38,300 nt of DNA, from positions 21,519-59,818 of the forward strand of contig DPRS01000038.1 of the NCBI GenBank assembly GCA_003537575.1, written 5' to 3'. The first letter of the stretch is position 1. Each line of letters starts with the position of its first letter. The translations under genes were made by a program, and so were the position numbers. This DNA is from Oxalobacteraceae bacterium. GTDB lineage: Bacteria; Pseudomonadota; Gammaproteobacteria; Burkholderiales; Burkholderiaceae_D. The notes under the pieces were generated by a model that did not search any database, was not told the origin of the DNA, and saw only the letters and a program-made list of their open reading frames with translations. This document shows, one piece after another, positions 7,265 to 15,177 of this stretch.

Positions 7265-8134
7265 ATGAAGAAGAAAATCACCAAAGCCGTTTTTCCAGTG
7301 GCCGGGCTCGGCACCCGTTTTTTACCTGCGACGAAAGCTAGTCCGAAAGAAATGCTTCCGATTGTGGACAAGCCATTGATCCAATATGCTGTCGAGGAGG
7401 CAGCCGCGGCGGGTATCACAGAAATGATTTTCGTGACAGGTCGCAACAAGCGCGCCATTGAAGACCATTTCGATAAAGCCTATGAACTGGAAGCAGAACT
7501 GAAGGCCCACAACAAGCATGCCTTGCTCGAGGTGCTGCAATCCGTCAAACCTGACAATGTACAATGTGTGTACGTACGGCAAGCGGAAGCTTTAGGACTA
7601 GGTCACGCCGTACTCTGCGCCGAGCGCCTGGTAGATGATGAGCCCTTTGCCGTGATTCTTGCAGATGATCTACTGGATGGGCATGTTCCAGTCATGCGGC
7701 AAATGGTAGACCTTCATCTAAATTGCGGCAGCAGCATCATTGGAGTGGAGTCCATCGCTCGCGATAAAAGCCGTTCCTATGGCGTAGTGGCCGGGTCTGC
7801 AATAGCTGAACGTGTATTAAAGCTGGACGAGATCGTTGAAAAACCTGTTCCGGAAGATGCACCATCGGACATGGGTGTCGTTGGCCGATATATTTTGTCG
7901 CCATCGATTTTCAAGCATTTGCGTAATTTGCAGCCAGGTGCCGGTGGCGAGTTGCAACTTACCGATGCGATTGCAGCGATGATAGGTGAGGAAACCGTTT
8001 TGGCCTATCAGTTTGACGGCACTCGGTATGACTGCGGCAGTAAACAAGGCTATCTGCAAGCCACTGTTCAGTTTGCTTTAAAACATCCGGAAGTCATGAA
8101 CGAATTTCGGATTTTTTTGGAATCAGTGAAATAA
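7265..8134 (+). CDS. galU: UTP--glucose-1-phosphate uridylyltransferase
   Basis: Makes UDP-glucose from UTP and glucose-1-phosphate, the supply for the WbaP step directly (glucose) or through an epimerase (galactose). The 289-residue length is typical. The N-terminal nucleotide-binding signature GLGTRFLPATKASPKEMLPI and the substrate region (VEKPVPEDAPSDMGVVGRY, then the Gly-rich PGAGGELQLTDAI) are intact. It is the second gene after wbaP. No strong ribosome-binding site precedes the ATG. The next gene, gmm, is on the opposite strand and converges 28 bases away. Confidence 0.95.
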   Translation: MKKKITKAVFPVAGLGTRFLPATKASPKEMLPIVDKPLIQYAVEEAAAAGITEMIFVTGRNKRAIEDHFDKAYELEAELKAHNKHALLEVLQSVKPDNVQCVYVRQAEALGLGHAVLCAERLVDDEPFAVILADDLLDGHVPVMRQMVDLHLNCGSSIIGVESIARDKSRSYGVVAGSAIAERVLKLDEIVEKPVPEDAPSDMGVVGRYILSPSIFKHLRNLQPGAGGELQLTDAIAAMIGEETVLAYQFDGTRYDCGSKQGYLQATVQFALKHPEVMNEFRIFLESVK

Positions 8135-8161
8135 CTCCTTTGATTCTCATTCCAAGAAGTT

Positions 8162-8710
8162 TTATGTAGCTAATTGCTGACGAACCCATTCGGCGTAATT
8201 GCGCGCATACGGATGTACGCCATGATTAGTTATTGCATCTTCTAATGATGCCCACTTCCAACAACTATGCTGCTCGTTTTTTCCTTTTGGAAGTTTCAGA
8301 GCATGCACCTCTTCTGAAGTAAGATGCAGCCATTGAGGTAGATTCACATAGTGTGTTGAGATATTGTCAGCATAAGCGCTATCCTTATAAAAATGATCCC
8401 ATGCGCCCATAAAAGCTACACGATTTATCATCTCGACCGGCCCGTCAATTTCATCACACCAAATGCGCTTCAATGCCGCGATCCAGGATTCATTTTTTCT
8501 TATTCTGCCGCCTGGAGTAAACCAGAAGTTCTGTGCAGGCCGATTGTTTCTCAAACCAAGTAACAGCTCTATCTGGTCAAAGCTAGAACAGGTAATTACT
8601 AAATCAATTGATACGAGAGGCAATAAATTACATGCATTTGAGAATGCGGCCTTAGAAATAAAGCCAGCCGCTCCTGCCTGATGCAAATTGTCGCGATGTT
8701 TCTCAGCCAT
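8162..8710 (-). CDS. gmm: GDP-mannose mannosyl hydrolase (Nudix family)
   Basis: Hydrolyses GDP-mannose (or GDP-glucose) to GDP and sugar, probably tuning the GDP-mannose pool that feeds the colitose branch. The 182-residue protein carries the divergent Nudix box of this family: FTPGGRIRKNES (64-75), then AALKRIWCDEI, which lacks the usual REUXEE residues just as E. coli GDPMH does. Downstream blocks WDHFYKDS and STHYVNL match the family's 'W.HFY.D' and 'THYV' motifs. It ends the long minus-strand series but is 223 bases from the phosphatase gene and has its own promoter candidate. gmm genes commonly accompany GDP-mannose-derived sugars in O-antigen clusters, including those with colitose or fucose. 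Confidence 0.9.
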   Translation of the reverse strand: MAEKHRDNLHQAGAAGFISKAAFSNACNLLPLVSIDLVITCSSFDQIELLLGLRNNRPAQNFWFTPGGRIRKNESWIAALKRIWCDEIDGPVEMINRVAFMGAWDHFYKDSAYADNISTHYVNLPQWLHLTSEEVHALKLPKGKNEQHSCWKWASLEDAITNHGVHPYARNYAEWVRQQLAT

Positions 8711-8721
8711 TGATATAACAC

Positions 8722-8749
8722 AGTATAAAAAAATTCACATCAATATCAA
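8722..8749 (-). promoter_or_regulatory. Promoter candidate for gmm
   Basis: Minus strand: TTGATA (8744-8749), 16 bases, TATACT (8722-8727). The predicted transcript start, near 8715, is only a few bases before the gmm ATG (8708-8710). No Shine-Dalgarno sequence precedes that ATG, so the mRNA may be nearly leaderless. The rest of 8711-8933 is AT-rich with nothing else recognisable. Confidence 0.5.
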
Positions 8750-8933
8750 TTGTAAATTTTGCAGTATAGAAAACATTAGCGAATTTAAAGAGCTATGGCA
8801 GTATCGTTATAAAGCAACGACTATTTTTCATCTATCATTTCACGGCAGAAGTGTTCGCCCAGTCAGCTAGTTCCTTCAGTCTTTGTGCTACCGAAAGTGT
8901 TGACAGCCTTAATAGAGTTTCCAAACAATTGCA

Positions 8934-9566
8934 TTAGTGAATTAGCTCTGAATTAGGAAGTAAGTCTCTTAATTTCTTTTTCATATTCTTTTTCGGACTA
9001 ACTAAAACAGCTCGCTTAGCTATTTGCAATAAGGGAAGATCATCTAAATGATCCGAAAACATTGCATCTAAAGTGGCGATTTCCAATCCGAGTATTCTTG
9101 AAAGTTGAGATAATTTAGTTTGACCAGTATTGTCAACGCCTTGTTGCCACGGCAAATTTGGATCACCGTAAGCCACTAATACATCTATGCCTAAGCTGCT
9201 AGAAAAATGCTTCATATACAAAAAAGGAGCGGCGGTACACAACGCAACAATGTAGCTTTCGTTATTTTTGTAATACATCATCTCATGCAGAATTTTAGGC
9301 CTACTAGTCATCCTCAAAAAGTCACAAAATAGCATCAATGAACCATTGGTCAATTGCTCGCCAACTGCAATAACTCTTACTTTAAACTCAAGGTGAGTAA
9401 TTTTCTTTAGAAATTTAAGCTTCACACTAGTGAAAAGATGAAACAAAGATTTAATGTCTAGTTTAACAACTAGAGAAATTAGTAGAAAGATGAGGAATAT
9501 TCGAAATGAATTAAATGGTATAACTGTGCCATCAAAGTCAAATACGACAACCTTTCGCTTTATCAT
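8934..9566 (-). CDS. HAD-family phosphatase, candidate phosphoribosyl-glycan 5-phosphatase
   Basis: 210-residue HAD-superfamily hydrolase of the phosphoserine-phosphatase-like branch. Motif I is VVFDFDGTV (D10, D12), motif II is CTAAP (T111), motif III is probably K151, and motif IV is FSDHLDDLP (D172, D176). A strongly hydrophobic stretch at about 22-37 (RIFLIFLLISLVVKL) sits in the cap position and suggests membrane association, as expected for acting on a lipid-linked glycan. Its start overlaps the phosphoribosyltransferase stop by ATGA (9563-9566). In known ribofuranose routes a HAD phosphatase removes the 5-phosphate left after phosphoribosyl transfer; that role here is inferred from pairing and fold. 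Another phosphatase role in the locus is the alternative. Confidence 0.8.
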   Translation of the reverse strand: MIKRKVVVFDFDGTVIPFNSFRIFLIFLLISLVVKLDIKSLFHLFTSVKLKFLKKITHLEFKVRVIAVGEQLTNGSLMLFCDFLRMTSRPKILHEMMYYKNNESYIVALCTAAPFLYMKHFSSSLGIDVLVAYGDPNLPWQQGVDNTGQTKLSQLSRILGLEIATLDAMFSDHLDDLPLLQIAKRAVLVSPKKNMKKKLRDLLPNSELIH

Positions 9567-10171
9567 TTAAAGTCCTCAGACCAGGGAAACCGGATAAGAA
9601 CTCTTTTGAATAAACTAACGTCAGCCTTTAGCAAAGGCATTTCAAAAGTTTCGGTCAACACAGCAATAAAACATTGTGCATGTGGATTGATCTCCTTAAT
9701 AAGGCCGATCGCCTTTGATAAGGTAATGCCGGAGTCAATTGCGTCATCTACAACCAAAATACTAGATGCGCTTAGAATTTGACTTCTAGTCTCCGTATCA
9801 CAAACTGGCTTCTTGCCATTGTAATATTTGCAGCCTCTTTTGTAATAGCGATACTCACGGATATTACTTTCTAAGCGTCTTAATATGTTTAAAACCATTC
9901 TAGGCAACAATTTAAGTGCATAAGAAATCAAAGGGTTTTTTTTGATTGCAGTACCAGGCCTTTGATATCCAATAGTTGCGTAGGGGATATTATTAAAGTA
10001 TCCGTTCTCGACCATTTGTAAGGCAACTAAATCTCCTCCACGTAAAATACCTATAACCAAATCTGGGGTATTCAACTCACAAGCTTTTGATGCCAATTCC
10101 CCGCATGCCCTTGAGAAATCGCGGCTGTTCATCGTAAGAACTGGCATGGTGAATAATTCAAAAATCTTCAT
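9563..10171 (-). CDS. Phosphoribosyltransferase-fold protein, candidate PRPP-dependent ribofuranosyl transferase
   Basis: 202-residue PRTase-fold protein. The PRPP-binding loop is ILVVDDAIDSGITLSKAI (about 138-155, acidic pair D142-D143), and the pyrophosphate loop is ILRGGD (42-47). An unusual basic, Tyr-rich insertion (LRRLESNIREYRYYKRG, about 97-113) follows the hood region. It does not look like pyrE, apt or hpt, which would also be odd in this setting. It lies between a GT2 and a HAD phosphatase gene with four-base ATGA overlaps on both sides, so it belongs to the glycan assembly operon. Work on ribofuranose-containing bacterial O-antigens showed PRTase-fold glycosyltransferases using PRPP, followed by a HAD phosphatase; this pair fits. 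An acceptor cannot be named. Confidence 0.8.
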   Translation of the reverse strand: MKIFELFTMPVLTMNSRDFSRACGELASKACELNTPDLVIGILRGGDLVALQMVENGYFNNIPYATIGYQRPGTAIKKNPLISYALKLLPRMVLNILRRLESNIREYRYYKRGCKYYNGKKPVCDTETRSQILSASSILVVDDAIDSGITLSKAIGLIKEINPHAQCFIAVLTETFEMPLLKADVSLFKRVLIRFPWSEDFK

Positions 10172-11061
10172 TCACGTTCACCATAGAGACGCATACGTAG
10201 TCTTTTGAAGTTATGGAAGCTTGTCATCATCTTTTCTGATGTGCCTCCTCCACACAATCGTGATACTAGATACTTTATTACCTGCTTTGTAGACAATATT
10301 AAAAACCCTATATTGGTAAATGTCCCAATCTTATGAATTTTGCGGACAGTATAGGATTCGACGAGTAATCTAAGAGCTCTCTCCGGCTTTGTACTCACGC
10401 CACCATAGCCCATTGCCGTTATATCGACTGCCGGCACATATACTGGTGATGTATGTTTTGCATCGCGGAGGACCAATTCAATATCAGCAATAATTCGAAA
10501 TTTGGTATTAAAGCCGCCAATATCGATTAACATTGATTTTCGAAAAAGAGCCGCCATAATCGGGATTGGGAAATTGCACCAGATATGTTTTCCTGTAAAA
10601 GACCAGGGGTTTTTCCAATCTGCACCTATTCGATCCATTGGAGAACCGTCTGAGCCTAGTGCCACAAGATTAGAGTAAATAATGTTGTGGCCGGGCATTT
10701 TCTTTAAAGTTTCGCTGCAATTCAAGAATTGATACAAAGAATCTCGCTTTGCTAATCGATCATCTGCACCGATAAATAAAATCCATTCCCCCTTTGCACG
10801 CCCTACTCCCTTGTTCCAAGCATCGTAAATGCCATTATCTGGCTCAGAATGAAAATTAATTCTTTCATCATTAAAACTTTTTACTATTTCAGCTGTTCTA
10901 TCAGTAGATCCACCATCAACTATCACTAACTCTAGATTGCTATACGACTGTAATACAACGCTAGAAATTGCTTCACTTATAGTTTTATCGGCATTAAAAC
11001 AAGCTATAACGATCGAAACAAATGGCATTTCTGATGCCACTGCTCCACTTTGATTAGTCAT
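10168..11061 (-). CDS. Family 2 glycosyltransferase
   Basis: 297-residue GT-A-fold enzyme expected to add a sugar to the lipid-linked repeat unit at the inner membrane's cytoplasmic face. The N-terminal half contains VSIVIACFNADKTISEAI (15-32), VIVDGGSTDRT (47-57), EPDNGIYDAWNKGVGRAKGEW (the WcaA-like block) and the metal-binding motif FIGADD (96-101, in the DxD position). The C-terminal third is basic and probably membrane-associated. Donor and linkage cannot be read from the sequence. Overlaps of four bases with both neighbours (wzx upstream, PRTase downstream) show tight coupling. Confidence 0.9.
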   Translation of the reverse strand: MTNQSGAVASEMPFVSIVIACFNADKTISEAISSVVLQSYSNLELVIVDGGSTDRTAEIVKSFNDERINFHSEPDNGIYDAWNKGVGRAKGEWILFIGADDRLAKRDSLYQFLNCSETLKKMPGHNIIYSNLVALGSDGSPMDRIGADWKNPWSFTGKHIWCNFPIPIMAALFRKSMLIDIGGFNTKFRIIADIELVLRDAKHTSPVYVPAVDITAMGYGGVSTKPERALRLLVESYTVRKIHKIGTFTNIGFLILSTKQVIKYLVSRLCGGGTSEKMMTSFHNFKRLRMRLYGERE

Positions 11062-12344
11062 TTACTGGCCTTAAAGTTGAAAGGGAAAATTTTAGTATGC
11101 TTTTTCATTAACACCATTTCGACAACGTATTGCGAGATGAAGATTAATGAAATTAATGCTGCTGAAAGTTTAATATTTTTTGTAACGGCGTAAGATGAAG
11201 CTGCAATGCATGTTGCTAGCATTACTTGTGTCAATAGCCGCCGTACTAATTTGTCATATCCGCTAATCCAGAGATAGAACCCTTTAGGCCCAGTTGCCAA
11301 ATTAAAAAGAGCTGCCAACGTAAGGTAGGAAATAACAGAAATTACGTCCTCTGTTTGACTTCCGAGATATTTTTCTCGAACGATAGGAATTATGAAATAG
11401 CCCAATATCGCCAAAAATATGGAAAAAATAGAGAGGACGGCTGCCCAACGATTAAGTAACATCTGTGCCTCTTCTACTTCGTTCTTACCTTGCTTCGCAA
11501 AAATTTGAGTTGAAATCACGGGATTTACCGATGAGATAACTACTGAAACAATTTGAGCTAACCTAGCGCCTACTACATAAGCCGAGAAATCTCGTGGTGA
11601 AGAAATCACAGATAGGATAAGTTGGTCTATTTGCATTGCAAGAAATGCCATCGTGGACGTCTTAAAAGAATTAAATGCAACGGCCACTTTGCGTTTAGCG
11701 GAAATATAAATTTTTTGGTAGTGCAGCTTGCCTTCAAAATTACTTAGTGATGTCTTGGCTAAGTGAGTAGTAATAAGAAAACCACAAAAAAACGTCGCAT
11801 AGGACAACCGGCTTATTAATGTTGTAGTGCTTACGCCGGCAAAATATATTGAAAAACCGAGCACGACAAATCCAGCCACCGGTGCTGCCACACTGGCAAT
11901 CGAAGAGAATACATTTCGACCCGTTGCGCGATATAAGTCAGCTGTGATTTGCGAACCTGAAAGCCCACATACCATTAACACAAAGCAAAAAATAGTGTCG
12001 CCATTTGCCTTGGCAACAAGGCCGTAATAAAGCGCTGAGCCCAGCGACCCTGCAATCGTTGTAGTCACCAACAACAGCATAAGTACTGCAAGGATTTCAA
12101 CAGCAACTCGATTTCTATCAACATCTGTTCGGCAAGAAATTCGAAGCGAGACAACTGACAGTCCAAATTGCCCTACTGCACTTGCCAATCCTGACCATAG
12201 CTGAAATGCAAATATATTTGCCGATTCTTCTGCATTAAGGTTAATAACGATAAGTAGAAATATTCCAAATTGAAATGCTGCACCGGCCAATCTAGCAAAA
12301 ATTGGTAAGGCCAAATTAATAAATTTGCTTATGAGTGCATTCAT
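11058..12344 (-). CDS. wzx: Repeat-unit flippase (Wzx)
   Basis: 428-residue, highly hydrophobic polytopic membrane protein of the MATE/MOP polysaccharide-export superfamily, with about 12 to 14 membrane segments along its whole length (for example AFQFGIFLLIVINL, MLLLVTTTIAGSLGSALY, and FSIFLAILGYFIIPIV near 310). Wzx flips the undecaprenyl-diphosphate-linked repeat unit to the periplasm. It was called from hydropathy, length and its place beside a GT and wzy; such proteins share little sequence. AT-rich codon use marks it as part of the acquired cassette. There is a 249-base gap to the upstream GT4 gene. Confidence 0.85.
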   Translation of the reverse strand: MNALISKFINLALPIFARLAGAAFQFGIFLLIVINLNAEESANIFAFQLWSGLASAVGQFGLSVVSLRISCRTDVDRNRVAVEILAVLMLLLVTTTIAGSLGSALYYGLVAKANGDTIFCFVLMVCGLSGSQITADLYRATGRNVFSSIASVAAPVAGFVVLGFSIYFAGVSTTTLISRLSYATFFCGFLITTHLAKTSLSNFEGKLHYQKIYISAKRKVAVAFNSFKTSTMAFLAMQIDQLILSVISSPRDFSAYVVGARLAQIVSVVISSVNPVISTQIFAKQGKNEVEEAQMLLNRWAAVLSIFSIFLAILGYFIIPIVREKYLGSQTEDVISVISYLTLAALFNLATGPKGFYLWISGYDKLVRRLLTQVMLATCIAASSYAVTKNIKLSAALISLIFISQYVVEMVLMKKHTKIFPFNFKASK

Positions 12345-12398
12345 TTCGAGCCAGATGCAGAAACTACAAAAAATGCATTTTCATTGTTATTAAAGCCG

Positions 12399-12417
12399 AA
12401 CTTGATCGTATCAAGTT
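12399..12417. repeat. Inverted repeat in the gap between the GT4 and wzx genes
   Basis: Perfect 8-base arms AACTTGAT (12399-12406) and ATCAAGTT (12410-12417) around CGT. There is no T run, so it is an mRNA hairpin or operator rather than a normal terminator. The rest of 12345-12593 shows only AT-rich filler. Confidence 0.4.
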
Positions 12418-12593
12418 ACGAGAAGACTATTCGGCATCATGTCTCGAATCTCTAAATAGCTAGTCGCATGTACAATCCTAAATACTTGCAATGCGATGTA
12501 TCGATTCGAATGGATTTACGATAACAATATTAGCTACACACAATACGGCAAAATTTGTTATACCGATCAACAGAGAAGTTTATTTTGTGCAAG

Positions 12594-13646
12594 TTAGGCT
12601 GCTTTTGTATAGGCTTCCAAAAGCTTGTCAACATGCTCTTCAATAAGAAATTTTTTACTTTGCGCCACTGAAATCTCATGCTGTTGCTTTAGTGAGTCTT
12701 CATTTTGAACCAGCAATTTCCGCACAACTCTCTCCAAATCTTCAATATTGTTACTCTGAAAAAAGAGACCGGCATTTCCAGCCACTTCTGACACGCCTGG
12801 AATAACCGGTACGATAACAGGAAGACCCGCAGACATTGACTCCGCGACGACAAGGCCAAAACCTTCTAGCGTTGCAGTGTGAATATATGCATCGTACTGA
12901 GAGTAAACGTCTTTTAAATCTGCGAGCACTCCCAGAAACCGTACTCGATTACTTACCCCAAGGTATTCAGCCAGTCGTTTAAGTTCAATTAAAAGATGAC
13001 CATCTCCAATGATGTCTAGGGTCAGTCCTTCAATACGTGCCAACAAATCAATCTGAAGAGCTATATTTTTATCTTCAACGAGTCTGCCAACAGTAACTAA
13101 TTTAAACGGTGAGTTCTTTATATAATTTAGAGGCAATCTTTTAGAAGGAGAAATTGCATTATCAATCACCATCGCCTTGCGCCTTGCTAACGAAGGATTC
13201 CAGCGAACTGTAGCTTTTCTTACTCCTTCACTAATGCAAATTACAAAATTAGAAGGGATGTAAAGAAGAAAATCCAGCGGCCACAAATACCATTTGCGGC
13301 GATTGTTGGTGGTATTGTGTTCAGTATGAATTAGCCGTTCCGTAAATCCTAAAACTTTCGCAATTGCTCCGTATAGCATTGCTGGATAAAGATGTGTATG
13401 AATAACATCTGGTTTTATATTTTTTACAATCACAAGATATTCAAACAATGAGCGATATCTTGGTTTTTTAAGAATTCGAAAATATATACCTCGGTCCAAG
13501 TACCGCTTTTCCATTTTCTCATTACCCGGCTCTAAAGCAATGACTTCAACGGAATGACCTCTTCTTATTAATTCCTCAGCTTCAAGCAATAAGAGTGCTT
13601 CTGCTCCACCCATCTGCAAATAATTTATTGTCTGAACAAATTTCAT
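12594..13646 (-). CDS. Family 4 glycosyltransferase
   Basis: 350-residue GT-B-fold retaining glycosyltransferase. The N-terminal acceptor domain begins MKFVQTINYLQMGGAEALLL with the Gly-Gly-Ala-Glu loop common in GT4, then DVIHTHLYPAMLYGAIAK and IHTEHNT. The C-terminal donor domain has VTVGRLVEDKN, LDIIGDG and the conserved ATLEGFGLVVAESMSAGLPVI block with the Glu-x7-Glu motif. It adds one sugar of the repeat unit. The donor is unknown, but GDP-colitose or a UDP-sugar are candidates in this locus. The start codon has no visible Shine-Dalgarno sequence. It follows wzy by 15 bases. Confidence 0.92.
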   Translation of the reverse strand: MKFVQTINYLQMGGAEALLLLEAEELIRRGHSVEVIALEPGNEKMEKRYLDRGIYFRILKKPRYRSLFEYLVIVKNIKPDVIHTHLYPAMLYGAIAKVLGFTERLIHTEHNTTNNRRKWYLWPLDFLLYIPSNFVICISEGVRKATVRWNPSLARRKAMVIDNAISPSKRLPLNYIKNSPFKLVTVGRLVEDKNIALQIDLLARIEGLTLDIIGDGHLLIELKRLAEYLGVSNRVRFLGVLADLKDVYSQYDAYIHTATLEGFGLVVAESMSAGLPVIVPVIPGVSEVAGNAGLFFQSNNIEDLERVVRKLLVQNEDSLKQQHEISVAQSKKFLIEEHVDKLLEAYTKAA

Positions 13647-13661
13647 TTCATTTTGCGGTAA

Positions 13662-14798
13662 TTATGTTCTATTACTTCCGTATTTAAATTTGGCTACGCC
13701 AATAAGGCCCAAAATGCTCATGATTTCAACTCTTTCCAATCCAGCCACTGGTGAAGTTGACACCACAAAACTCACTATAAATATTGATGCCATAAAAGCC
13801 ACAATTAATGTTTGTGGCAATTGGTTTAAATTACGAACAACGTTAAGTTTCAAGATATAACCAGCCATCAGAGTCAATATCAGACCGGCAACACCTCCGA
13901 ATAACATGGAGTCCTCGATTACATTGTGCGCAGAAACAGTATTGAGTTCTCTTGTCGTAAAATCACTTAACGCTAAAGCTGCTCGATCACTAATACCTTC
14001 CGCCGATTGGCCGAGAGGATAGTCCAGTAATGAACTAATTGCATAAATCCCCAACACGGCCCTTTCAATATCACCAGCATTGATATCAATATTACTTTCA
14101 ACCCAAGACCCCGCTAAAAAGTAATATAGATACTTAACCCCTGGCGAAAGTACTGGTAAGTAGAAAGCTGCAGAGGTAAAGCTTCGAGAAAAGTTTTTCA
14201 GTTTAGGAGAAATATAGAAAGCTAAGAGAAACAGTAAGATTCCATAAAACAATAGCAACTGCCCTCTGCTATTACTGGTTAGTGCAATAAAATAGCCAAG
14301 AGCAATTGCCACACCACTAAACATTTTTGAGATGCTGGATCTTGAAAAGAAAAAAAGCGCCAAAAAATATGAAACTTGTACGGCAGAATATTTCGCCATA
14401 TATGCTTCACCTGTCATGACAAGCCAAGAGCTGTATATTGTGTAGCCTGCTAGAACTCCAATTGATAGTCGTACAAAAATGCTGTAACTATCATTTAATA
14501 CAGTGATACATATAACCACTAATACCAGTAACTTTAAGAACCAATCGTATGGCGAGCCATGCATATAAAAGATAAGTATTAGTGGAACAAAGACGCCAAT
14601 AATTGGTGCAACGCTCTTGTTTAACTTTAGTTTTATGAGTAGTTCAGATATCCAAATAAAAAGCAGCAAAAGCTCTGACGGCCTGAATCCTGTCGGGCCG
14701 TAAATATACATATCAATGCATGCGGCAATCACCCCTAATAGAATAATGATTGCATTCTCGACAAATTTATTCATTAATGAACTAACGTCCCAATGCAT
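13662..14798 (-). CDS. wzy: Polysaccharide polymerase (Wzy-like)
   Basis: 378-residue integral membrane protein with about ten hydrophobic segments (for example IILLGVIAACIDMYIYG, LLVLVVICITVL, and GVAGLILTLMAGYILKL near the C-terminus) and a larger hydrophilic loop around 230-290 containing ALALSDFTTRELNTVSAHNVIEDS. The SAHN-(x)-(I/L)xx(S) stretch is of the kind seen in O-antigen ligase/polymerase loops. Wzy joins flipped repeat units in the periplasm. The call rests on topology, loop motif and neighbourhood, since sequence conservation is poor. An in-frame ATG at 14774 is an alternative start; neither has a clear ribosome-binding site. Confidence 0.85.
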   Translation of the reverse strand: MHWDVSSLMNKFVENAIIILLGVIAACIDMYIYGPTGFRPSELLLLFIWISELLIKLKLNKSVAPIIGVFVPLILIFYMHGSPYDWFLKLLVLVVICITVLNDSYSIFVRLSIGVLAGYTIYSSWLVMTGEAYMAKYSAVQVSYFLALFFFSRSSISKMFSGVAIALGYFIALTSNSRGQLLLFYGILLFLLAFYISPKLKNFSRSFTSAAFYLPVLSPGVKYLYYFLAGSWVESNIDINAGDIERAVLGIYAISSLLDYPLGQSAEGISDRAALALSDFTTRELNTVSAHNVIEDSMLFGGVAGLILTLMAGYILKLNVVRNLNQLPQTLIVAFMASIFIVSFVVSTSPVAGLERVEIMSILGLIGVAKFKYGSNRT

Positions 14799-14800
14799 TC

Positions 14801-14829
14801 ATAAAAGATTTTTAAAAATCATCTTTTAT
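14801..14829. repeat. AT-rich hairpin directly upstream of wzy
   Basis: ATAAAAGAT (14801-14809) pairs with ATCTTTTAT (14821-14829), and the 14-base palindrome GATTTTTAAAAATC (14807-14820) overlaps it, so two alternative structures are possible. It lies 3 bases upstream of the wzy ATG on the minus strand and could affect wzy translation or mark an old junction. Confidence 0.45.
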
Positions 14830-14859
14830 TCAGGGGTTCTTTTAAGGTTTTAATTCAGA

Positions 14860-15159
14860 TTGCATACTCAATGTGATGAGCCATTGAGGCCAGCATGCTT
14901 ACCCTGCAAAGACATAGAGGCTGCTTATCTCAAACAGCTATCAGTAAAAGCGCCTCAGCTTACTGAGGAAGCTGCTGACCAAATAAGGTGCGCCACAGCA
15001 GATTTCCTCTTTAATCCAATTAGCGCTACCAATAAGAATCATCTCAAGACGCTGAAAATACCAAAATGCAACTCAAGGTTCGACAAAAAAGCAGACTGGT
15101 CTCAAGCTGTAAATAATCTTAGCAATCTTCTAGGATTACTTATGGCAAAGCTAAATTAG
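14860..15159 (+). CDS. Possible small hypothetical protein in the gap between colD and wzy
   Basis: 99-codon open frame on the strand opposite to its neighbours, starting with TTG; a possible AAGG lies about 12 bases upstream, rather far. The product is hydrophilic with five Cys (near CDEPLRPACLPCKD and further on) and a helical tail (DWSQAVNNLSNLLGLLMAKLN). I do not recognise it. The region 14799-15177 has no other coding candidate on either strand. It may be a genuine small gene, a fragment left by exchange in the cassette, or chance. Confidence 0.3.
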   Translation: MHTQCDEPLRPACLPCKDIEAAYLKQLSVKAPQLTEEAADQIRCATADFLFNPISATNKNHLKTLKIPKCNSRFDKKADWSQAVNNLSNLLGLLMAKLN

Positions 15160-15177
15160 TTAATTAAAACTTGGCAT

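Noticed and set aside
8688..8870. 60-codon plus-strand frame over the gmm start
   Set aside because: It overlaps the gmm promoter and start antisense and has no start signal.
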